Assembly (NCBI GenBank): GCA_017948555.1
Contig: JAFMYY010000014.1
Location: forward strand, 62,001-126,000
Source of the DNA: Cesiribacteraceae bacterium YIM B00369
Lineage (GTDB): Bacteria; Bacteroidota; Bacteroidia; Cytophagales; Cyclobacteriaceae
DNA: 64,000 nt
Direction of reading: 5' to 3'
How positions within the stretch are numbered: the stretch's first letter is position 1; each line of letters begins with the position of its first letter. The notes under the pieces are model-generated. The model searched no databases and was not told the origin of the DNA. It was given only the letters and a program-made list of their open reading frames with translations. Made by a program: the position numbers and the translations under genes. Below, piece by piece: positions 1-10,033 of this stretch.

Positions 1-1
1 C

Positions 2-136
2 CCCACTGTAAGAAAGCAGCCTGAGGAGGTCTTAATTGCAGCACCCGGAACAAGCTGCCGCCACCAGATAAAGGATGGAACCCAAAGAACAGCCATGCAC
101 CCGGTGGAAATTCTCTGGGAAGCATTGAAGAACTAA
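2..136 (+). CDS. C-terminal end of an FAD-binding oxidoreductase with Fe-S domain (partial)
   Basis: The window opens inside this gene; only the last 44 codons are present, ending in TAA. The visible tail contains PGTSCRHQIKDGT followed by HPVEILWEAL. That cysteine-containing GTSCRHQI...HP.E.L ending is what I know from the C-terminal Fe-S (CCG-like) part of large FAD-linked D-lactate/glycolate-type dehydrogenases. The catalytic FAD domain is outside the window, so the assignment rests on this short tail only. Confidence 0.5.
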   Translation, partial: PTVRKQPEEVLIAAPGTSCRHQIKDGTQRTAMHPVEILWEALKN

Positions 137-164
137 GTGTAGTTGATGTTTATATTTTGCACAG

Positions 165-209
165 AGCCATTGTTGGTGTCATAATTTTAAAGTGGCACCA
201 ACAATGGCT
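165..209. terminator. Perfect 14-bp inverted repeat after the oxidoreductase gene
   Basis: AGCCATTGTTGGTG at 165-178 is repeated inverted at 196-209 with a 17-base spacer. It lies 28 bases after the stop codon of the first gene, so it may act as its transcription terminator. No long T-run follows on either strand, so a factor-dependent terminator or mRNA-stabilising hairpin is equally possible. Confidence 0.4.
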
Positions 210-320
210 TATTACATTTGTTGGTATTCCGGAGGCCGGTAATGCTTTTAGTATGGATTTGACAACAGTATGTTTTTTTAATCATGATTTTCAATTTTTA
301 ATTCGTAATAAACTTAAGCT

Positions 321-1244
321 ATGAAAAAGTTATTTTTAATTCTTTTAGGAGGCGCGTTAGGGCTTGCTTCCTGTAATGGTAATAGCAACTCTGAGGAGCA
401 TAACAACGACAGCAGGCTTGGTGGCAATGCTACTGATACTATTGATGCTGAAATTGCAGTATCGCTGGAGCAGGTATGGGCAACAGAAAGTGTGCTGGAA
501 ACACCTGAATCTGTTTTTTATCATGCAAGTGAGGATGTGCTGTATGTGAGCAATATTGCAGGTGACCCTAAAGAAAAGGATGGAAGGGGATATATTTCAA
601 AGCTTTCGCCTGATGGGGAAATTATAGAGAAGGAGTGGGTAAGCGGTATGGATTCTCCTAAGGGGATGGCTGTTTTAAATGGTAAGCTGTACGTTACTAA
701 TATTGATGAGTTGGTTGAAATTGATATCCGGTCCGCTAAGATCAGCAATCGCTTTAAAGTAGAGGGAGCCTCATTCCTGAACGATGTTGCGGTTACCGCC
801 GATAATAAAGTGCTTTTCTCTGATTCTGACCAGGGTAAAATTCATGTGCTGGAAAATGGAGCGGTGCAGCTCTGGAGCGAACCTGGTGTGGAAAGGCCAA
901 ACGGGCTTATAGTTAACAACAATAGAATTTTACTTGCCTCTAAAGGAAAACTGCAGGAGGTGAAGAAAAATCAGACCGGCGAGGTACTGGCCGAAGGAAT
1001 TGGTGCCGGCGACGGTGTGGCAGTGGTGAATGATAACAGCTATCTGGTATCTAACTGGCAGGGAGAAGTTTTTTATGTGCTCGGCCAGGGGGGAGAAAAC
1101 AGGATGAAGAAGGTATTGGATACAAAAGACCAGAATGTAAATTCAGCCGATATTGAATACATCAGGGATCGAAATCTATTGTTAGTACCCACCTTTGGCG
1201 ATAACAGAGTGGTTGCCTACAAACTGAACGGAGTTGTAAATTAA
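321..1244 (+). CDS. SMP-30/gluconolactonase-like beta-propeller lipoprotein
   Basis: 307 residues. The N-terminus has a lipoprotein signal with lipobox LASC at about residues 15-18, so the mature protein is probably lipid-anchored on the cell surface or in the periplasm. The rest shows repeating blade-like segments (for example ESVFYHASEDVLYVSN, SPKGMAVLNGKLYVTN, ERPNGLIVNNNRILLAS) of an SMP-30/LRE-type propeller that normally binds a metal and hydrolyses lactones or similar. The substrate cannot be told. It is a single-gene unit: a hairpin precedes it and a clear terminator follows it. Confidence 0.75.
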   Translation: MKKLFLILLGGALGLASCNGNSNSEEHNNDSRLGGNATDTIDAEIAVSLEQVWATESVLETPESVFYHASEDVLYVSNIAGDPKEKDGRGYISKLSPDGEIIEKEWVSGMDSPKGMAVLNGKLYVTNIDELVEIDIRSAKISNRFKVEGASFLNDVAVTADNKVLFSDSDQGKIHVLENGAVQLWSEPGVERPNGLIVNNNRILLASKGKLQEVKKNQTGEVLAEGIGAGDGVAVVNDNSYLVSNWQGEVFYVLGQGGENRMKKVLDTKDQNVNSADIEYIRDRNLLLVPTFGDNRVVAYKLNGVVN

Positions 1245-1278
1245 GAATAACAGATTAACTGATCTGAAGGATAAAAAG

Positions 1279-1316
1279 AAAATCCCTGGAGAGAAATACT
1301 TCAGGGATTTTTGTTT
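1279..1316 (+). terminator. Intrinsic terminator of the propeller gene
   Basis: AAAATCCCTG and CAGGGATTTTT form a stem with an 11-base loop, followed by TTGTTTT. It sits about 35 bases after the stop codon of the lipoprotein gene on the plus strand. Confidence 0.8.
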
Positions 1317-1430
1317 TCAGGAGCTTGCTGTAAGGCTGTAATTGCTGCGCTGCCTGGTCCTCTCAAAGTAAAGCTGATATCAGTGTACATGATTGAGTAA
1401 ATTATTTGTTCTTTCCACATTCTTGTGATT

Positions 1431-2024
1431 TTACCTCTCAGCCTTCAGAATCTGCTTAAGCTGCTCCTTTGGCATTACGCCCTGATATAATTTGTTTCCG
1501 ATCTGGAAGGTGGGAACAGACTGGATGCCCATCTGGTAGGATTGATCGCGGGCCTGCTCATGTACTTCTTTGTACTTTCTGCTTTCCAGTGCCTTCCGGT
1601 ATTCCTCCTGGTTAAGGTCTACCTCTCCGGCTAGTTGTGTCAGTACATCAACCTTACCTATATCTTTATCTTCTTTGAAGAAGGCTTCGAAAAGGCGCAT
1701 GGTATAAGCATCTGCTTTTCCGTGTTCCTTAGCATACTGGAAACCCTCAAATGCCAGGTGGGTGTGAGGCTGGGGCGATACTGTGGGTAGTTTAATATCT
1801 ATTCCCATATTCTCTGCCATAGGATATACGGAGGTTCTCCAGGTTTTGGGCAAATATTCCTCTCCGGGCCGCAAAGTTGGTTTGGGGAAAGGTCTCAGCT
1901 CAAAGGGAATCCACTCTATTTCCACATCCAGCTCAGGATTTTCATTTAACACTTCTTCCACCACCTTTTCTCCCAGGTAGCAAAAGGGACATACATAATC
2001 GGAATATATTTTAATTTTTGTCAT
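1431..2024 (-). CDS. DsbA-family (FrnE-like) thiol oxidoreductase
   Basis: 197 residues, full length for the FrnE/2-hydroxychromene-carboxylate-isomerase-like branch of the DsbA family. The thioredoxin-type active site CPFC is at residues 12-15 right after the first strand, and the cis-proline loop SVPTFQIGN is near residue 170. The helical insertion between them fits the DsbA fold. No signal peptide is visible, so it is cytoplasmic and probably acts on small thiols or stress-damaged proteins. It lies behind the dnaK terminator and so is likely transcribed separately, though both genes point the same way. Confidence 0.85.
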   Translation of the reverse strand: MTKIKIYSDYVCPFCYLGEKVVEEVLNENPELDVEIEWIPFELRPFPKPTLRPGEEYLPKTWRTSVYPMAENMGIDIKLPTVSPQPHTHLAFEGFQYAKEHGKADAYTMRLFEAFFKEDKDIGKVDVLTQLAGEVDLNQEEYRKALESRKYKEVHEQARDQSYQMGIQSVPTFQIGNKLYQGVMPKEQLKQILKAER

Positions 2025-2065
2025 GGCTACACTTTCTTTATTGTATACAACTACTTTATATACAA

Positions 2066-2093
2066 TAAAAAACCCCGGCTTGTTGGGCCGGGG
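2066..2093 (-). terminator. Intrinsic terminator of dnaK
   Basis: Read on the minus strand, CCCCGGC and GCCGGGG form a 7-bp GC stem with a 7-base loop followed by TTTTTTATTG. It lies about 100 bases downstream of the dnaK stop and just upstream of the DsbA-like gene. Confidence 0.85.
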
Positions 2094-2189
2094 CTTCTAT
2101 TAATTTGTTAGATAAAGACCATGAAACGGGATTCAGGAGCCAGTAATTTTAAATCAGCTGTCTCAATACTCACGTCTCAAATCTCCCAT

Positions 2190-4124
2190 CTATTTCTTAT
2201 TCTTATCATCTACTTCTTCGTACTCAACGTCTGACACATCGTCTGCGCTGCCACCTGCCTGAGCGCCACCTGCACCGGCATCAGCTCCCGGAGCGCCTTG
2301 TGCGCCTTCAGCACCGCCACCTGCGGCATACATTTCCTGAGCGGCACTCTGCCATACAGTATTCAGCTCATTCATGGCAGCATCAATGCCTTCCACATTC
2401 TGCTCGCTATGTGCTTTTTTCAGGTTTTCAAGCGCTGCGTTAATCTGAGTGCGGTTGCCTTCGCTAACTTTGTCGCCATATTCTTTCAGCTGCTTTTCAG
2501 TCTGGAAGATAAGCGAGTCAGCCTGGTTGATCTTTTCGATCTTCTCCTTCTCGCGCTTGTCAGTATCGGCATTCGCTTCGGCTTCCTTCTTCATGCGGTT
2601 GATTTCCTCATCGCTAAGGCCGCTTGAAGCTTCAATCCGGATCTTCTGCTCTTTGCCGGTACCTTTGTCTTTGGCAGATACATGCAGGATACCGTTGGCA
2701 TCAATATCGAAAGTAACTTCAATCTGCGGAACACCACGTGGTGCCGGTGGAATATCAGACAGGTGGAAGCGACCGATTGAGCGGTTATCTTTCGCCATTG
2801 GGCGCTCACCCTGCAGTACGTGAATTTCCACGCTTGGCTGGTTGTCCGATGCAGTAGAGAAAGTCTCAGACTTCTTGGTAGGGATAGTAGTGTTAGACTC
2901 TATCAGCTTAGTCATTACACCACCCATGGTTTCGATACCCAGTGAAAGCGGAGTAACGTCAAGAAGCAATACATCTTTAACCTCACCTGTTAATACACCA
3001 CCCTGGATAGCAGCACCAATAGCAACCACTTCGTCTGGGTTTACACCTTTAGAAGGCTTCTTGCCGAAGAACTTCTCTACTTCTTCCTGTATTTTAGGAA
3101 TACGGGTGGAACCACCTACAAGAATTACCTCATCAATGTCAGACGGCTGTAAACCTGCGTCCTGTAATGCCTTGCGAACTGGGTCCATGCTGCGCTTGAT
3201 CAGAGACTCGGCCAGTTGTTCGAATTTAGAACGGCTCAGGCTCTTTACAAGGTGCTTTGGAATGCCATCAACCGGCATAATATAAGGCAGGTTAATTTCA
3301 GTCTGCTGAGAAGAGGAAAGCTCAATTTTAGCTTTCTCTGCAGCTTCCTTCAGGCGCTGAAGAGCCATAGGGTCTTTGCGGAGGTCAATGCCCTCGTCGT
3401 TAAAGAACTCATCGGCCAGCCAGTTAATAATTACCTGGTCAAAGTCATCACCACCCAGGTGCACATCACCATTGGTTGATTTTACTTCGAATACACCATC
3501 GCCCAGTTCAAGAACTGAAATATCAAATGTACCACCACCAAGGTCATACACCGCAATGGTCATGTCTTTGTCTTTCTTGTCGAGGCCGTATGCCAGGGAG
3601 GCTGCGGTAGGCTCGTTAATAATCCTTTTTACCTCAAGGCCGGCAATTTGTCCGGCTTCTTTGGTAGCCTGGCGCTCAGCATCGTTAAAGTAAGCAGGTA
3701 CTGTAATAACTGCTTCTTTTACTTCTGTGCCCAGGTAATCTTCGGCAGTAGCTTTCATTTTCTGCAGAATCATTGCAGAAAGCTCCTGAGGAGAATACAG
3801 GCGGTCGCCAATGCGTACACGAACAGTGTCGTTATTTCCTTTTTCCAGGTCGTAAGAAACGTTCTTGCGCTCGTCTGATACGCCGGAATAATTCTTACCC
3901 ATGAAGCGCTTTACAGAGCTTATGGTATTTTTTGGATTCGTGATGGCCTGGCGTTTTGCCGGATCACCTACTTTACGTTCGCCTTTACCGTTGTCAAGAA
4001 ATGCAACGATAGAAGGGGTGGTGCGGCGTCCCTCGCTATTGGGGATTACTACCGGCTCGTTCCCTTCCATTACGGCAACGCAGGAGTTTGTTGTACCTAA
4101 GTCAATTCCTATAATTTTTCCCAT
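2190..4124 (-). CDS. dnaK: Molecular chaperone DnaK (Hsp70)
   Basis: 644 residues, usual full length. The N-terminal ATPase domain has the three Hsp70 signatures: [16 protein letters not shown] near residue 5, [17 protein letters not shown] near 193, and [14 protein letters not shown] near 335. The substrate-binding domain follows from about residue 385, then the helical lid and a Gly/Ala-rich tail ending in EEVDDKNKK. It folds and refolds proteins in the cytoplasm with DnaJ and GrpE, neither of which is in this window, so the gene stands alone with its own terminator. No HrcA/CIRCE operator was recognised upstream. Confidence 0.98.
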   Translation of the reverse strand: MGKIIGIDLGTTNSCVAVMEGNEPVVIPNSEGRRTTPSIVAFLDNGKGERKVGDPAKRQAITNPKNTISSVKRFMGKNYSGVSDERKNVSYDLEKGNNDTVRVRIGDRLYSPQELSAMILQKMKATAEDYLGTEVKEAVITVPAYFNDAERQATKEAGQIAGLEVKRIINEPTAASLAYGLDKKDKDMTIAVYDLGGGTFDISVLELGDGVFEVKSTNGDVHLGGDDFDQVIINWLADEFFNDEGIDLRKDPMALQRLKEAAEKAKIELSSSQQTEINLPYIMPVDGIPKHLVKSLSRSKFEQLAESLIKRSMDPVRKALQDAGLQPSDIDEVILVGGSTRIPKIQEEVEKFFGKKPSKGVNPDEVVAIGAAIQGGVLTGEVKDVLLLDVTPLSLGIETMGGVMTKLIESNTTIPTKKSETFSTASDNQPSVEIHVLQGERPMAKDNRSIGRFHLSDIPPAPRGVPQIEVTFDIDANGILHVSAKDKGTGKEQKIRIEASSGLSDEEINRMKKEAEANADTDKREKEKIEKINQADSLIFQTEKQLKEYGDKVSEGNRTQINAALENLKKAHSEQNVEGIDAAMNELNTVWQSAAQEMYAAGGGAEGAQGAPGADAGAGGAQAGGSADDVSDVEYEEVDDKNKK

Positions 4125-4321
4125 GATGCTTATATACCTATAATTTAAAAATTCGTTTCTGATTTAATTTCAGTAAAGGTTTAACAAGGGTTATGCCAAT
4201 GAGTATATAGCCGGTTTTGAATGACATATTGACAGAATGAGTGTTTGAGAGGCTTTCGCATGTCAGCTTAAAGCAGTAAAATATGCAGTTTCTCCCTTTT
4301 TATAGCCGGGGTGTCAGGTTT

Positions 4322-5467
4322 TCAGGTGCCTTCCTGTATCGTTTCCCTGGCTTCCTGTTCTGTATCAGGGTCCGGCTTCTGAACCTCCTGCTGATCCGGC
4401 GCCTGAGCATCCAGCTGGAGTTTTATAAAAATGGGAAAATGGTCTGAGCCTACATATGGCAGCCGGCTTATCCGGATAAGTTTGAAATCTTCGGAATGGA
4501 AAAAATGATCGAGCGGCCAACGCAATAGCGGGTATTCCGCATTAAAGGTGTTGTAAAAGCCCCGGCCTTTGCGGGGGTCGAGAAGTGTACTTACTTCCTG
4601 GAAAAGCCGTGTGGTGGGCGACCAGGCAACATCATTAAAATCCCCTGCCACAATAACCGGTACTTTAGCCTCTTTCGCTTGTTTTCCTATGAGCACAATT
4701 TCAGCATCCCGCTCCTTCGAATCGTCGCTCTCGGTTGGTGCGGGCGGGCGTGGGTGTACGCAGTAGAGCTGGACCAGGCGACCGGAGGATAATTGTACCC
4801 GTGTAATAATAGAAGGAATGTCATCTTCCACTAAGTAATGAACCTCCGGGTTTATCAGTGGCAGGCGGGAGTGCAGGAGCATGCCATAGGTGTTGTCTAA
4901 AGGTACTTCCACAGTATGAGGATACTCTTTTTTCAGGGAATTTAGTGCGGCCTGCCATTTTTTGTCAGTTTCAAGTGTAAGTATTATGTCAGGATCCTGT
5001 TCGTTAATCTCTTTCAGTAAGCGATTGTACGCATCATTTTTCATATACACATTGCTTACCATTAGTGAGAGCGACTGGTCATCTTTTACTTCAGAAGGAG
5101 CAAGCTCCAGTACCTGCAGGTTAGCAAGGGGGGTATAAGGAAAAATCCGGTAAGCCTGATAACCCATTGCTGCAAGTAAGGAAAGCATGAGGAGGAACTG
5201 CCAGTTGCGTTTCCGGAAAATAAATATTGCAAATAAAACAAAAGCAAGCAGCGCAATACAAAATAGCTGCAGCCGGGGAAAGTCAAAAATACGGATGTAC
5301 CATTCCTCTTCGGGGATAAGGGGGAGCAGAGTACCCGCCAGAGCCAGGGCAGTGAGCAGGTATATAAATATATAAAAACATTTTTTAAAAAAGCTTTTTA
5401 AGGGCATTGTAAGCGGGCTTGAAAAGAAAAAGAGCTTATACATATTAAATACAAAATTCCTCTCCAT
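4322..5467 (-). CDS. Membrane-anchored endonuclease/exonuclease/phosphatase family protein
   Basis: Up to 381 residues. Three hydrophobic segments near the N-terminus (about residues 30-50, 65-85, 90-107) anchor it. The rest is an EEP (DNase I-like) domain with LETDKKW (metal-binding Glu), VAGDFNDVAW, LDHFF and GSDHFPI, the usual catalytic Asp/Asn/His set. It could act on nucleic acid, sphingolipid or inositol phosphate; the substrate is not visible. The longest reading frame begins at 5467, but the Met at 5407 (MPLKSFFKK) is also plausible. It is divergent from prfC. Confidence 0.8.
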   Translation of the reverse strand: MERNFVFNMYKLFFFSSPLTMPLKSFFKKCFYIFIYLLTALALAGTLLPLIPEEEWYIRIFDFPRLQLFCIALLAFVLFAIFIFRKRNWQFLLMLSLLAAMGYQAYRIFPYTPLANLQVLELAPSEVKDDQSLSLMVSNVYMKNDAYNRLLKEINEQDPDIILTLETDKKWQAALNSLKKEYPHTVEVPLDNTYGMLLHSRLPLINPEVHYLVEDDIPSIITRVQLSSGRLVQLYCVHPRPPAPTESDDSKERDAEIVLIGKQAKEAKVPVIVAGDFNDVAWSPTTRLFQEVSTLLDPRKGRGFYNTFNAEYPLLRWPLDHFFHSEDFKLIRISRLPYVGSDHFPIFIKLQLDAQAPDQQEVQKPDPDTEQEARETIQEGT

Positions 5468-5542
5468 TGGTTAATAAATTTTTTGACTCCTTAAAATTTC
5501 GTAATTTTACAGACCTGCTATGTAGCAGGTTAGGAATTGTAT

Positions 5543-7123
5543 ATGAGTATAGTAGAAGAAATCAGCAAACGCCGGACTTTCGGGATTATCAGTCACCCGG
5601 ATGCCGGTAAAACCACTCTTACTGAAAAACTGCTTCTTTTCGGTGGTGCCATTAAAACTGCCGGGGCGGTTAAGTCCAACAAAATAACCCAGCATGCCAA
5701 GTCTGACTTTATGGAGATTGAGAAGCAGCGGGGTATTTCTGTGGCTACATCAGTAATGGGCTTTGAATATAAAGGACGAAAAATAAACCTGCTCGATACG
5801 CCCGGTCACCAGGATTTTGCCGAAGATACCTACCGCACCCTTACTGCTGTGGATAGCGTGGTACTGGTGATCGACTGCGTAAAAGGGGTGGAGATCCAGA
5901 CCGAGAAACTGATGGAGGTATGCCGCATGCGGAATACTCCTGTAATTGTGTTCATTAATAAACTCGACCGCGAAGGGCAGGACCCTTACGACCTGCTCGA
6001 TGAGGTGGAAGAAAAACTGAACATCAGGGTTAAGCCCCTGAGCTGGCCTATCAGTATGGGTAAAACCTTTAAAGGGGTTTATAATATATATCAGAATTAT
6101 CTGCTTCTTTTCCAGCCCAGTAAGCGTTCCCTGCAGGACGATGTAATTGACATAAGAGATATTAAAGATCCGCTGGTGGATAAAACCATTGGAGAAAACT
6201 ATGCCAGGCAGCTCAGGGAAGATGTGGAGCTGATAGAAGGAGTTTATCCGGAGTTTGATGTTAATGAATACCTTTCCGGTGAAGTGGCTCCTGTTTTCTT
6301 TGGAAGTGCTGTAAATAACTTTGGTGTGCGGGAGCTGCTCGATGCTTTTATTGAAATAGCGCCACCACCGCGGGAAAGAGCTACAGAGGAGCGGGTGATA
6401 AAGCCGGACGAGGATGCATTCAGTGGCTTTATATTTAAAATTCACGCAAATATGGACCCGAAGCACCGGAACCGTATTGCCTTTTTAAGGGTTTGCAGCG
6501 GGAAGTTTGAGCGTAATGCACCATACCTCCATGTGCGTCAGGATAAAAACGTTAAGTTTTCTAATACCACTGCCTTTATGGCACAGGATAAGGAAATTAT
6601 TGATGAGGCATTCCCCGGCGATATTGTTGGTTTGTACGATACAGGAAACCTGAAGATTGGAGATACTCTTTCGCAGGGTGAGAAGGGAATGTACAAAGGG
6701 ATTCCGAGCTTTTCGCCGGAAATTTTCCGCGAGGTAATTAATAAGGATGCCATGAAAACCAAGCAGCTTGAAAAAGGGCTTGTGCAGTTAATGGAAGAAG
6801 GAGTGGCCCAGCTTTTTACTTATGAAATGGGGGCCCGTAAGGTAATTGGCACGGTAGGGGCACTGCAGTTTGAGGTAATTCAGCACCGCCTTAAGCACGA
6901 ATATGGCGCTACCTGCGATTTTGTGGGCCTGAGCCTGTATAAAGCCTGCTGGATCAGCTCAAAAAATAAAAAGAAGCTCGATGAATTTGTGAAGTCCAAA
7001 TACCGGCATATTGCACAGGATAAAGACGGCAAGCTGGTATTTATGGCCGAAACCAGAGCATGGCTTCAAATGGTGCAGGATAATTTCCCTGACATAGAAT
7101 TCCACTTTACTTCGGAGTTTTGA
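5543..7123 (+). CDS. prfC: Peptide chain release factor 3
   Basis: 526 residues from the ATG at 5543; an in-frame TTG two codons upstream is possible but less likely. A translational GTPase with P-loop [15 protein letters not shown], switch [16 protein letters not shown] and NKLDREG. The C-terminal domain fits RF3 rather than EF-G, matching its length. It recycles RF1/RF2 from the ribosome after peptide release. It is transcribed alone, convergent with comB, with a heptamer-repeat inverted repeat between the two stop codons. Confidence 0.97.
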   Translation: MSIVEEISKRRTFGIISHPDAGKTTLTEKLLLFGGAIKTAGAVKSNKITQHAKSDFMEIEKQRGISVATSVMGFEYKGRKINLLDTPGHQDFAEDTYRTLTAVDSVVLVIDCVKGVEIQTEKLMEVCRMRNTPVIVFINKLDREGQDPYDLLDEVEEKLNIRVKPLSWPISMGKTFKGVYNIYQNYLLLFQPSKRSLQDDVIDIRDIKDPLVDKTIGENYARQLREDVELIEGVYPEFDVNEYLSGEVAPVFFGSAVNNFGVRELLDAFIEIAPPPRERATEERVIKPDEDAFSGFIFKIHANMDPKHRNRIAFLRVCSGKFERNAPYLHVRQDKNVKFSNTTAFMAQDKEIIDEAFPGDIVGLYDTGNLKIGDTLSQGEKGMYKGIPSFSPEIFREVINKDAMKTKQLEKGLVQLMEEGVAQLFTYEMGARKVIGTVGALQFEVIQHRLKHEYGATCDFVGLSLYKACWISSKNKKKLDEFVKSKYRHIAQDKDGKLVFMAETRAWLQMVQDNFPDIEFHFTSEF

Positions 7124-7125
7124 TT

Positions 7126-7226
7126 GGAGATGTGAGATTTGAGACGTGAGACATGAGAGAAAGAAGATGGCTGCCCATTTTCTTTTATCTCAAATCTCAT
7201 GTCTCACGTCTCCTGTCTCAAATCTA
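7126..7226. repeat. Heptanucleotide tandem repeats forming an 18-bp inverted repeat between prfC and comB
   Basis: The left side reads in 7-base steps of TGAGA-type units, and 7185-7223 reads TCTCAAA, TCTCATG, TCTCACG, TCTCCTG, TCTCAAA. Because the two blocks are in opposite orientation, 7141-7158 and 7195-7212 are perfectly complementary (18 bp). It sits between two convergent genes, so it may serve as a two-way terminator. Related units occur near 2160-2190, 7950-7980 and 11014-11050. Confidence 0.75.
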
Positions 7227-7937
7227 TTTCATCCCCACCAGCACATCGCCTTTCAGTACAGGTATATTGGTGTATTTGTCGGTTTCCAGGCAGAATTTAA
7301 TATCTTCTATTACACCGAATTTGCTCAGCCGGCGTGCGTGAGAGGTGTTTTGCATGAACCCGTATAAGTTGTCTTTAACAGCTTCGTAAAGGGTTTGGCT
7401 TGCAAGGGGGGCATCACATTCCAGTTCATAATCATTTCTCAGGGCGCTTATTAAGGCTCCGGCAAAGAGAGTATCTTCCATATTTACTTTCCCTTTCCAG
7501 CCGGCGCAAAGTACCAGTACATCTTCCTGCTGGCTGCGCAGGTAAGCGGCAACAGCTGAGAGGTTCAGAAATCCGCCAATGATTACCTCCTTAGCGTATG
7601 GGGCCGATTTTGTAATTGCAAGGGTGCCATTGGTAGTAGTTACAGCTACTTTTTTACCGGTAAAAGCCTTGCTCAGGTAGCTGAGCGGGGAGTTGCCAAG
7701 GTCAAAACCTTCAACCTGCTGGCCTCCTCTTTCGGCGGCTGTTAAATAGCCATTCATTTTAAGCGACTGGCATTCGTCCAGCGAAGCAACGGGGTATATT
7801 TCAGTTACACCCTCTGCCAGGGCAGTAATCATACATGAGGTAGCCCGCAAAACATCCACCACCACTACAATTTTGCCTTTTAGCTCGTACAGGTTAATCA
7901 GTTCCGGGGAAAGGCAAACATCAATTTTCTTGCTCAT
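7224..7937 (-). CDS. comB: 2-phosphosulfolactate phosphatase-like (ComB family)
   Basis: 237 residues, normal ComB length. The family pattern is visible in VVVVDVLRATSCMITALAEG near residue 24, AERGGQQVEGFDLGNSPL near 68 and TTTNGTLAI near 100. ComB removes phosphate from 2-phosphosulfolactate in coenzyme M synthesis in archaea. In Bacteroidota without coenzyme M the product probably feeds sulfolactate/sulfonate or capnine-type sulfonolipid metabolism; that part is inference. It lies 36 bases downstream of gcvT only if reading minus strand from gcvT's far side, so the two are neighbours in opposite order: comB is upstream of prfC's end and its start faces the gcvT stop. Confidence 0.8.
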   Translation of the reverse strand: MSKKIDVCLSPELINLYELKGKIVVVVDVLRATSCMITALAEGVTEIYPVASLDECQSLKMNGYLTAAERGGQQVEGFDLGNSPLSYLSKAFTGKKVAVTTTNGTLAITKSAPYAKEVIIGGFLNLSAVAAYLRSQQEDVLVLCAGWKGKVNMEDTLFAGALISALRNDYELECDAPLASQTLYEAVKDNLYGFMQNTSHARRLSKFGVIEDIKFCLETDKYTNIPVLKGDVLVGMK

Positions 7938-7944
7938 AAATAAT

Positions 7945-7982
7945 TAAAATGGGAGAATCTCAGGTCTGATATCTCAAATCTG
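7945..7982. repeat. Degenerate heptamer repeat at the gcvT 3' end
   Basis: The stretch AGAATCTCAGGTCTGATATC followed by TCAAATCTGA shows the same 7-base TCnnATC-like spacing as the block between prfC and comB. It overlaps the last bases of gcvT and the gap before comB. It is weaker than the other copies. Confidence 0.45.
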
Positions 7983-9074
7983 ATTTTTATAAAATGGAAG
8001 CTTTACTACTTCCGCTTTTAATTTGCGGTTTCGTACAGCAATGTAAATTTCTGTACCGGGCCGGGTATAATCTTTCTGCAGATAGCCCAAGCCAATGCCC
8101 TGGTTAAGAGAAGGGGACATGGTGCCGGAAGTAACTCTGCCAATAGGGTTGCCATGTTCGTCCACAATATCATAACCATGGCGTGGAATGCCCTTGTCTG
8201 TCATTACAAAACCACTTAGCTGGCGTTCCACGCCTGCTTCTTTTTGTTTTTTCAGGTTCCGGGAGTTTACAAAGTCTTTGTTGAACTTCGTAATCCAGCC
8301 GAGGCGGGCTTCAAGAGGTGAGGTGGTGTCGTCGATGTCGTTTCCATACAGGCAGTAGCCCATTTCCAGGCGCAGGGTATCGCGGGCTCCAAGGCCAATG
8401 GGCTTAATATTGTAAGCAGCGCCGGCTTCAAACAACTTTTTCCAGACCTGCTCTGCATAGGCGTTAGGAACGTAAAGTTCAAAGCCGCCGGCGCCGGTAT
8501 AGCCTGTGCCGGAAATAATTACATCTTCCACACCTGCAAAGGTATCCTGCTCAAAGTGGTAGAATTTTATAGAGGAAAGGTCTGTTTCCGTTAACTGTTG
8601 CATTACTTCAGCAGCCTTAGGACCCTGTACGGCAAAAAGCGAAATCTGGTCCGAAATATTTTCAAGATGAAGGCCATTCTTATCTTTCGCATATTGCTGA
8701 ATCCAGTTCCAGTCCTTTTCTATGTTGGAAGCATTTACCACCAGCATGTATTTTTCAGCGGTAAAACGGTATACAATCAGGTCATCTATAATGCCGCCTT
8801 CGGTATTGGGCATGCAGCTGTACTGGGCCTGGCCATTAACCATTTTGCTTATGTCGTTGCTGGTTACTTCCTGGATAAGGCTGGCAGCTTCAGGTCCTGT
8901 AACCATAAACTCTCCCATATGCGACACATCAAAAACACCAACACTTTCCCGGACTGCTTTATGCTCTTCAATGTCGGATGTGTAGCGAACTGGCATGGAA
9001 TAGCCTGCAAAAGGCACCATTTTAGCTCCTGATTGTTCGTGAATATGGTGTAGGGCTGTTTTTTTAAGTTCCAT
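7974..9074 (-). CDS. gcvT: Glycine cleavage system T protein (aminomethyltransferase)
   Basis: 366 residues from the Met at 9074 (MELKKTALHHIHEQSGAKMV); a Met two codons further up (9080) is the longest start. The order PFAGYSMPVRY, VGVFDVSHMGEF (family signature), GTGYTGAGGFELY and GLGARDTLRLEMGYCLYGND marks the folate-binding GcvT domain, with a barrel-type C-terminal domain. It transfers the aminomethyl group from the H protein to tetrahydrofolate, releasing ammonia. No gcvH or gcvP lies nearby, as is common when the system is scattered. Confidence 0.96.
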   Translation of the reverse strand: MELKKTALHHIHEQSGAKMVPFAGYSMPVRYTSDIEEHKAVRESVGVFDVSHMGEFMVTGPEAASLIQEVTSNDISKMVNGQAQYSCMPNTEGGIIDDLIVYRFTAEKYMLVVNASNIEKDWNWIQQYAKDKNGLHLENISDQISLFAVQGPKAAEVMQQLTETDLSSIKFYHFEQDTFAGVEDVIISGTGYTGAGGFELYVPNAYAEQVWKKLFEAGAAYNIKPIGLGARDTLRLEMGYCLYGNDIDDTTSPLEARLGWITKFNKDFVNSRNLKKQKEAGVERQLSGFVMTDKGIPRHGYDIVDEHGNPIGRVTSGTMSPSLNQGIGLGYLQKDYTRPGTEIYIAVRNRKLKAEVVKLPFYKNQI

Positions 9075-9238
9075 AGGCATAGGGATAAGTGCTTTACAAA
9101 GCTAGTAATATTATAACTAAGAACAGAAATTTGATAGTTGGGAAATATATACTATTCTCTTTTTTCTTCCGGCTGATTCCGGAAGTGTTTTGTGTATCTC
9201 TCTCCGGCTCCTTTTTTATCATTTTCTTTGAATGAATT

Positions 9239-9988
9239 TTAATGTCTGGCGACCTCAGAATATCCTTCTTCTTTTAGCCGGATAACAATCCTGGTTACTT
9301 CCTTCATGTTATAGGCAGCACCTTTTGTGCCCATTGATTGGTAATAGGCTTTTTCTTTCGGAAAGCGTTCAGATTTTTTGTACAGCCGGATATTGGCACA
9401 AACATCCTTCAGGTTAGTGTGCAGCTCCATCAGGAGGGCAACAAGTTCAGGTGCCAGGTATTCTGAATACTTCATGTTGAGGATATTCCAGATATCATCG
9501 GCCTTTTCATTGAAGTACTCATAATTATCTTCATTGAACAATTCCTTGCTGAACCGCTCACCCACCTGCTCTACAGGCAGAGGTATTATTTCATGCAGGA
9601 AGAGCTCCCGTTGTTTGCGGATTTCAGTAAGGATTACATCCTCCGGTAACTGAGGGCTGAGCAGGGGCTGAAAAGAAAAGGCTCTGGTGCTCATCCCATC
9701 TCTTAATCGGTTAACTGTTCGGGCAATCAGGTAATCAACATGCTTCTGTACAATGTGCCAGCGTTTTGTTTTTGATTTTACCAGCAATACATCAATAACA
9801 AAAAGGGTAAAGGCAGCGCCAATAATTTCCGATACCAGGTTTAAGGAGAGGTCTGAGTGGTAGGGCTCTATAAGTATGGAAATTATAATGCCGGCAAAAA
9901 CTGTCAGGTAAATTACAATGGGCACATCGGAATTCCTTATTAGTTTTTTGTTGAGTTTTTCCCTTAAAGGAACGAATATTTTTTTCAT
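9239..9988 (-). CDS. Unknown protein with two N-terminal membrane segments
   Basis: 249 residues. A basic N-terminus is followed by two hydrophobic segments (about residues 24-42 and 55-72) and then a mostly helical, charged cytoplasmic region with LIARTVNRLRD and PLPVEQVGERF. No catalytic motif was recognised. It is a single gene between gcvT and rnhB on the same strand with about 160 bases free on the downstream side, in which I see no gene. Confidence 0.6.
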   Translation of the reverse strand: MKKIFVPLREKLNKKLIRNSDVPIVIYLTVFAGIIISILIEPYHSDLSLNLVSEIIGAAFTLFVIDVLLVKSKTKRWHIVQKHVDYLIARTVNRLRDGMSTRAFSFQPLLSPQLPEDVILTEIRKQRELFLHEIIPLPVEQVGERFSKELFNEDNYEYFNEKADDIWNILNMKYSEYLAPELVALLMELHTNLKDVCANIRLYKKSERFPKEKAYYQSMGTKGAAYNMKEVTRIVIRLKEEGYSEVARH

Positions 9989-10033
9989 GTTAAAGTAAGG
10001 TGCGGGGTTTTTAATTTTACCACATATCAGGCT

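Noticed and set aside
2298-4143. Several plus-strand frames opposite dnaK
   Set aside because: They are shadows of the dnaK coding sequence with no independent start context or recognisable product.
5537-5545. TTG start for prfC two codons upstream of the ATG
   Set aside because: The ATG at 5543 gives the usual RF3 N-terminus; the TTG adds only MY.
7126-7226. CRISPR-like array
   Set aside because: Units are only 7 bases with no spacers of constant length.
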